A stretch of DNA of 42,630 nucleotides from Pseudomonadota bacterium (GTDB lineage: Bacteria > Pseudomonadota > Alphaproteobacteria > Rhodospirillales > Magnetospirillaceae). The stretch lies in contig JAJZVW010000025.1 in assembly GCA_021847015.1 (NCBI GenBank), forward strand, positions 1-42,630. Reading direction: 5' to 3'. Positions 42,155 to 42,630 of the stretch are shown piece after piece; position 1 is the first letter of the stretch, and the number at the start of each line of letters is the position of its first letter. Under the pieces are notes generated by a model. That model was not told the origin of the DNA and searched no databases. It saw only the letters and a program-made list of their open reading frames with translations. The translations under genes were made by a program, and so were the position numbers.

Positions 42155-42394
42155 TCAGTGCTTGGCGGCGGCGTCCCGGTGCTCCGGGGCGATGACCTCG
42201 CCTTCCAGCGCCCGCGGTTGGGCCGCCGGGGCGGCGGGCCGGACCTCGTCGTCCTCGTCCCTGAGACCCTGCTTGAACGCCTTCACGCCCTTGGCCATGT
42301 CCCCCATCAGTTTGGGAATCTTGCCGGCGCCACCGAACAGCAGAAGGACGATGGTCAGGACGATCAGCCAATGCCAGATGCTGAAGCTACCCAT
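42155..42394 (-). CDS. tatA: Twin-arginine translocase subunit TatA
   Basis: TatA forms the variable-size pore of the Tat system. The 79-residue protein has the short membrane segment ([15 protein letters not shown]), the [20 protein letters not shown] hinge and amphipathic helix with the conserved FG, and a loose acidic tail. AGGGAG lies upstream of the ATG at 42394. It opens the tatA–tatB–tatC operon. Confidence 0.96.
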   Translation of the reverse strand: MGSFSIWHWLIVLTIVLLLFGGAGKIPKLMGDMAKGVKAFKQGLRDEDDEVRPAAPAAQPRALEGEVIAPEHRDAAAKH

Positions 42395-42525
42395 TAAGCG
42401 GCACTCCCTGCCCGATGGTTGGGGTTGGCGGCGGGATCATCGCAAAACATGGTGCCCACCGCAACCGCTCCGGTGCAATATCCGCGTTTCTCGTCGCTGC
42501 CCTCCGTTTTTGCACCCCCGCCGCC

Positions 42526-42630
42526 GGGAGTTGCGGGGACAGCGGGAGTTGCGGGGGGAGTTACGGGGACACAATACTTAATTTGGAGTTACGGGGACAC
42601 AATACTTAATTCAAATCGAATTAAGTATTG
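42526..42630. repeat. Iterated GGAGTT(A/G)CGGGGACA repeats and hairpin at the right window edge
   Basis: Two nearly perfect direct copies of a 27-bp unit beginning GGAGTTACGGGGACACAATA lie at 42557–42583 and 42585–42611. Two shorter degenerate copies (GGAGTTGCGGGG) precede them at 42527 and 42545. CAATACTTAATTC (42600–42612) and GAATTAAGTATTG (42618–42630) form a perfect 13-bp hairpin that ends the window. The region looks like the end of a mobile or REP-type unit that continues outside. The rest of the gap from 42395 has no gene. Confidence 0.8.

Noticed and set aside
42526-42630. A complete insertion sequence at the right edge
   Set aside because: Only repeats and a hairpin are present; no transposase frame lies within the window.

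Overview
The window is high-GC, gene-dense DNA from the chromosome of an alphaproteobacterium. The order tatABC–serS–surE–pcm–nlpD-like, the yajC–secD–secF–Mth938-domain block, and proteins resembling mitochondrial complex I assembly factors point to Rhodospirillales, probably Magnetospirillum-like. That taxonomic placement is inference from gene content, not from a marker search. No tRNA, rRNA, CRISPR array, prophage or complete insertion sequence was seen.

Layout. 289–4535 (minus): gyrA–coaD–two cyclophilins, tightly packed. 4800–11259: a lipoprotein C39-like peptidase with TPRs, ssb, a divergent patatin, a CDF metal transporter, mepA and a GAF/HD-GYP protein. 11550–19008: an acyl-CoA synthetase divergent from a lipid kinase and metallophosphoesterase, a methyltransferase, a large TPR/GT41-type glycosyltransferase and a two-ACT-domain regulator. 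19093–21955: a PAS/PAS hybrid histidine kinase that has lost its ATPase core, divergent from a Crp/Fnr regulator and a DUF2892 membrane protein. 22376–29620: putA, a small Cys-rich protein, an NDUFAF6-like protein, hpnE, sodB and pal. 29674–33265: an Mth938/NDUFAF3-like protein and secF–secD–yajC. 33687–39927: a DUF815 ATPase, an NlpD-like lipoprotein, two small periplasmic proteins, pcm, surE and serS. 40139–42394: a small island with one orphan exported protein, then tatC–tatB–tatA.

The main structure that the genes do not explain is a family of short palindromic elements in almost every intergenic gap. Their core begins like GTCATTCCGAGC and ends like GCTCGGGATGAC. At least three copies are framed by terminal inverted repeats and 9–11 bp direct repeats, as expected of transposed MITE-like units of about 145 bp (7662–7806, 11482–11626, 39997–40141). 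One of them inserted into the last codons of the acyl-CoA synthetase gene and replaced its natural stop with element-encoded residues. Others form a 4 × 91 bp tandem array (21991–22354) and a large inverted pair (16041–16390). Several open reading frames have their upstream ends inside these elements, so their starts were chosen downstream.

Other points of note are a histidine kinase with an in-frame deletion of the catalytic ATP-binding domain, a candidate Irr/ICE-type iron operator lying on the sodB promoter, two complex I assembly-factor homologues near the Sec genes, and a different repeat family at the right window edge (GGAGTTACGGGGACACAATA type).
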